The position numbers and the translations under genes were made by a program. This document shows, one piece after another, positions 13,659-14,956 of a stretch of 14,956 nt of DNA. Each line of letters starts with the position of its first letter. Positions within the stretch are counted from its first letter, which is position 1. The DNA comes from Lachnospiraceae bacterium UBA3282 (GTDB taxonomy: Bacteria; Bacillota; Clostridia; Lachnospirales; Lachnospiraceae). Under the pieces are notes generated by a model, which did not search any database, was not told the DNA's origin, and worked only from the letters and a program-made list of their open reading frames with translations. The stretch lies in contig DETS01000043.1 of assembly GCA_002361735.1 (NCBI GenBank), forward strand, positions 1 to 14,956, read 5' to 3'.

Positions 13659-14645
13659 ATGGAGATAAAGGTATACGATAAGAATCTGGAGCCTGTAGGG
13701 ACGGCGGATGAGATGAACAGTGTGATATGGCAGCCGTCCTATTGGGCGCCCGCAGCGCCGGATGATTTTTCCATACTGGCGCCGATCACGGAGAACAATA
13801 AGAAATTATTTGTAAAGGGCAACATCCTCATCCTGCATGGTGAGGAGCCGGAATATACGGACGAAAGCGGAAAGAAGTGGAAGAGGGCGGCGCAGATAAG
13901 ATACAGGCGCATTGCCAAAGATGAAAAAGGCGTGGAGAACATCGAAGTACAGGGGAGCTTCCTAAAAAGGTGGCTGTCAAACAGGATCATCATAAAAGAA
14001 GGGACGATAACGGGAACAAACCAGAAGATCATAACGGAGCTTGTGAAGGAAAACTGTACGGATACAGCCGGGAACAAGAGGGCATTCAAGCAGTTTATCA
14101 TACTGCCACAGGAAGAACTCGGAGGGAGTACGGTAGAGTACGCAAGGGAGTACGGGATGAGTCTTGCAGATGCCGTATACGAGAGGGCGCTTGTAGGAAA
14201 GCTCGGTTATGACATTCTGGTGAACGACAAGGAGAAGTTATACGGATTCTGGCTTTATAAAGGACGGGATTTGAGCGCGGGGAACACGGCAGGCAATGAT
14301 CCGTGCATATTTTCAAGAGACTCCGACAACGTGAACGAGCAGGAATACGAAGAGAGTGACGAAAACGAGAAAAACGTGGCATATGTGATAGGAGCGGCGG
14401 ACGATGATGCCGTACAGCCTAAGACAACGGCGGTAAAGGGCGATGAGGCGGAAGGGATAGATCGGAGAGAGCTTTTTGTTGAGGCAACGGACATAGCGCG
14501 GAAAGAAAAGGATGCGGGTGGAGAGGAGACGCCGATACCGTTAGCAAGATACGAGCAGCTTATGAAGCAAAAAGGCGAAGGGACTCTGGAAGAACACAGG
14601 GAAAGGGGTATATTTAAAGAGGACGGAAAAAGTGTGAGTTTTTGA
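13659..14645 (+). CDS. Gp37-like tail protein, 3'-truncated
   Basis: A 328-residue protein of the ReqiPepy6 Gp37-like siphovirus family, a tail-tip (Tal-like) component following Dit. The N-terminal part has MEIKVYDKNLEPVG and the family-type WQPSYWAPAAPDDFSI. The middle has EVQGSFLKRWLSNRII (about residues 95-110), then the conserved-looking GKLGYDILVN (about 185-194). Intact members usually continue with a C-terminal segment containing a D-x-G-D-I-V-type strand. Here the frame ends soon after a Lys/Glu-rich helix (LMKQKGEGTLEEHRERG) with KEDGKSVSF. Sixty-four bases later a mobile-element recombinase starts. Truncation by insertion is inferred; the exact junction cannot be seen. Confidence 0.75.
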   Translation: MEIKVYDKNLEPVGTADEMNSVIWQPSYWAPAAPDDFSILAPITENNKKLFVKGNILILHGEEPEYTDESGKKWKRAAQIRYRRIAKDEKGVENIEVQGSFLKRWLSNRIIIKEGTITGTNQKIITELVKENCTDTAGNKRAFKQFIILPQEELGGSTVEYAREYGMSLADAVYERALVGKLGYDILVNDKEKLYGFWLYKGRDLSAGNTAGNDPCIFSRDSDNVNEQEYEESDENEKNVAYVIGAADDDAVQPKTTAVKGDEAEGIDRRELFVEATDIARKEKDAGGEETPIPLARYEQLMKQKGEGTLEEHRERGIFKEDGKSVSF

Positions 14646-14663
14646 AAAGACCACCTTTTCCCC

Positions 14664-14679
14664 AAGCTGAAATCAGCTT
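14664..14679. repeat. Perfect inverted repeat before the recombinase gene
   Basis: AAGCTGA (14664-14670) and TCAGCTT (14673-14679) form a 7-bp palindrome with a 2-base centre. It is followed by TATTAT (14680-14685), which could be a -10 box, though no good -35 box lies 17 bases upstream. Candidates are a recombinase binding site in the element end, an autoregulatory operator, or a weak terminator. Confidence 0.5.
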
Positions 14680-14708
14680 TATTATAGCGAGAAATGGAGG
14701 AATTTACA

Positions 14709-14956
14709 ATGACGAACAGCGCAAAGATAACTGCCCTCTACGAAAGACTGTCACGAGATGATGAACAACAGGGCGAAAGCAACAGTATCACAAACCAAAA
14801 ACAGTATTTAGAGGAATACGCAAAAAGACAGGGTTTTTCCAATATCCGGCATTTTACAGATGACGGCATATCCGGCACTACTTTTGAGCGTGAGGGTTTC
14901 CAAAAGCTGATAGCCGAGGTTGAAGCGGGCAATGTAAGCACAGTGATTGTAAAAGA
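14709..14956 (+). CDS. Large serine recombinase (TnpX/TndX-like), partial
   Basis: The first 82 residues of a site-specific recombinase, cut by the window end. The resolvase-type catalytic domain begins at residue 7: ITALYERLSRDD gives R13 and the nucleophile candidate S15. GESNSITNQKQYLEEYA (about 22-38) and TDDGISGTTFEREGFQKLI (about 50-68) are the conserved blocks of the TnpX/TndX group of conjugative and mobilisable elements in Firmicutes. The enzyme would cut and join DNA for element excision and integration through a serine-DNA link. ATG 14709 follows TGGAGG (14695-14700) at 8 bases. The zinc ribbon and coiled-coil C-terminal domains, if present, are beyond the window. Confidence 0.92.
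   Translation, partial: MTNSAKITALYERLSRDDEQQGESNSITNQKQYLEEYAKRQGFSNIRHFTDDGISGTTFEREGFQKLIAEVEAGNVSTVIVK

Larger units (their letters stand above)
14640..14956 (+). mobile_element. Left end of a serine-recombinase integrative element
   Basis: The tail gene is cut short and, within about 65 bases, a large serine recombinase gene begins, reading away from the phage genes. This matches elements such as Tn4451, where tnpX is the first gene inside the end. TnpX/TndX insert at GA dinucleotides, and GA occurs at 14644-14645 and 14649-14650. The left boundary is approximate (14600-14650); the other end is outside the window. Confidence 0.6.

Overview
The window is the late (packaging, head, tail) module of a siphovirus-type prophage. 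Its host is probably a Firmicutes bacterium of the Clostridia (Lachnospiraceae-like gut organisms). This is inferred from strong AGGAGG ribosome binding sites, heavy ATA and AGA/AGG codon use, gene types usual in Clostridia prophages, and a TnpX/TndX-type large serine recombinase at the right edge. All genes read on the + strand. No 16S gene or host gene is present, so the host assignment is inference.

Layout. Positions 40-134 hold a good SigA-type promoter followed at once by a terminator-like double hairpin. Then come an HNH endonuclease, a possible cos region, the small and large terminase subunits, portal, prohead protease and HK97-fold major capsid protein (160-5732). After a hairpin come a SAP/HeH-like head-associated protein, a gp6-like connector and a head-closure protein (5813-6935). 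Tail genes follow from 7795: gp10-like protein, tail terminator fused in frame to the major tail protein, a tail assembly chaperone with a textbook -1 frameshift signal, a 989-residue tape measure protein, distal tail protein and a Gp37-like tail protein (to 14645).

The standout is at 6916-7772. A complete six-transmembrane voltage-gated K+ channel (238 aa, TMGYGD filter, eight basic residues spaced every third position in S4) sits between the head-closure and gp10-like genes, where virion genes are normally contiguous. It has its own extended -10 promoter, its own terminator-like structure and much lower GC than its flanks, so it looks like a moron (an accessory cargo gene). Two further controls are visible. 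A 7-bp hairpin places the AUG in its 3' arm, and the cassette's own promoter would start transcription at the end of the 5' arm, so only read-through late mRNA would be sequestered. A tract of ten G residues inside the coding sequence could make the channel phase-variable.

The module looks damaged. The Gp37-like tail gene appears cut short at about 14600-14645, where a mobile element begins with its serine recombinase gene (14709 to the window end). No endolysin, holin or receptor-binding gene is visible before that point; they may lie beyond the element. The late-promoter terminator and the further terminator-like hairpins inside the operon fit control by processive antitermination, but the regulator is not in the window.
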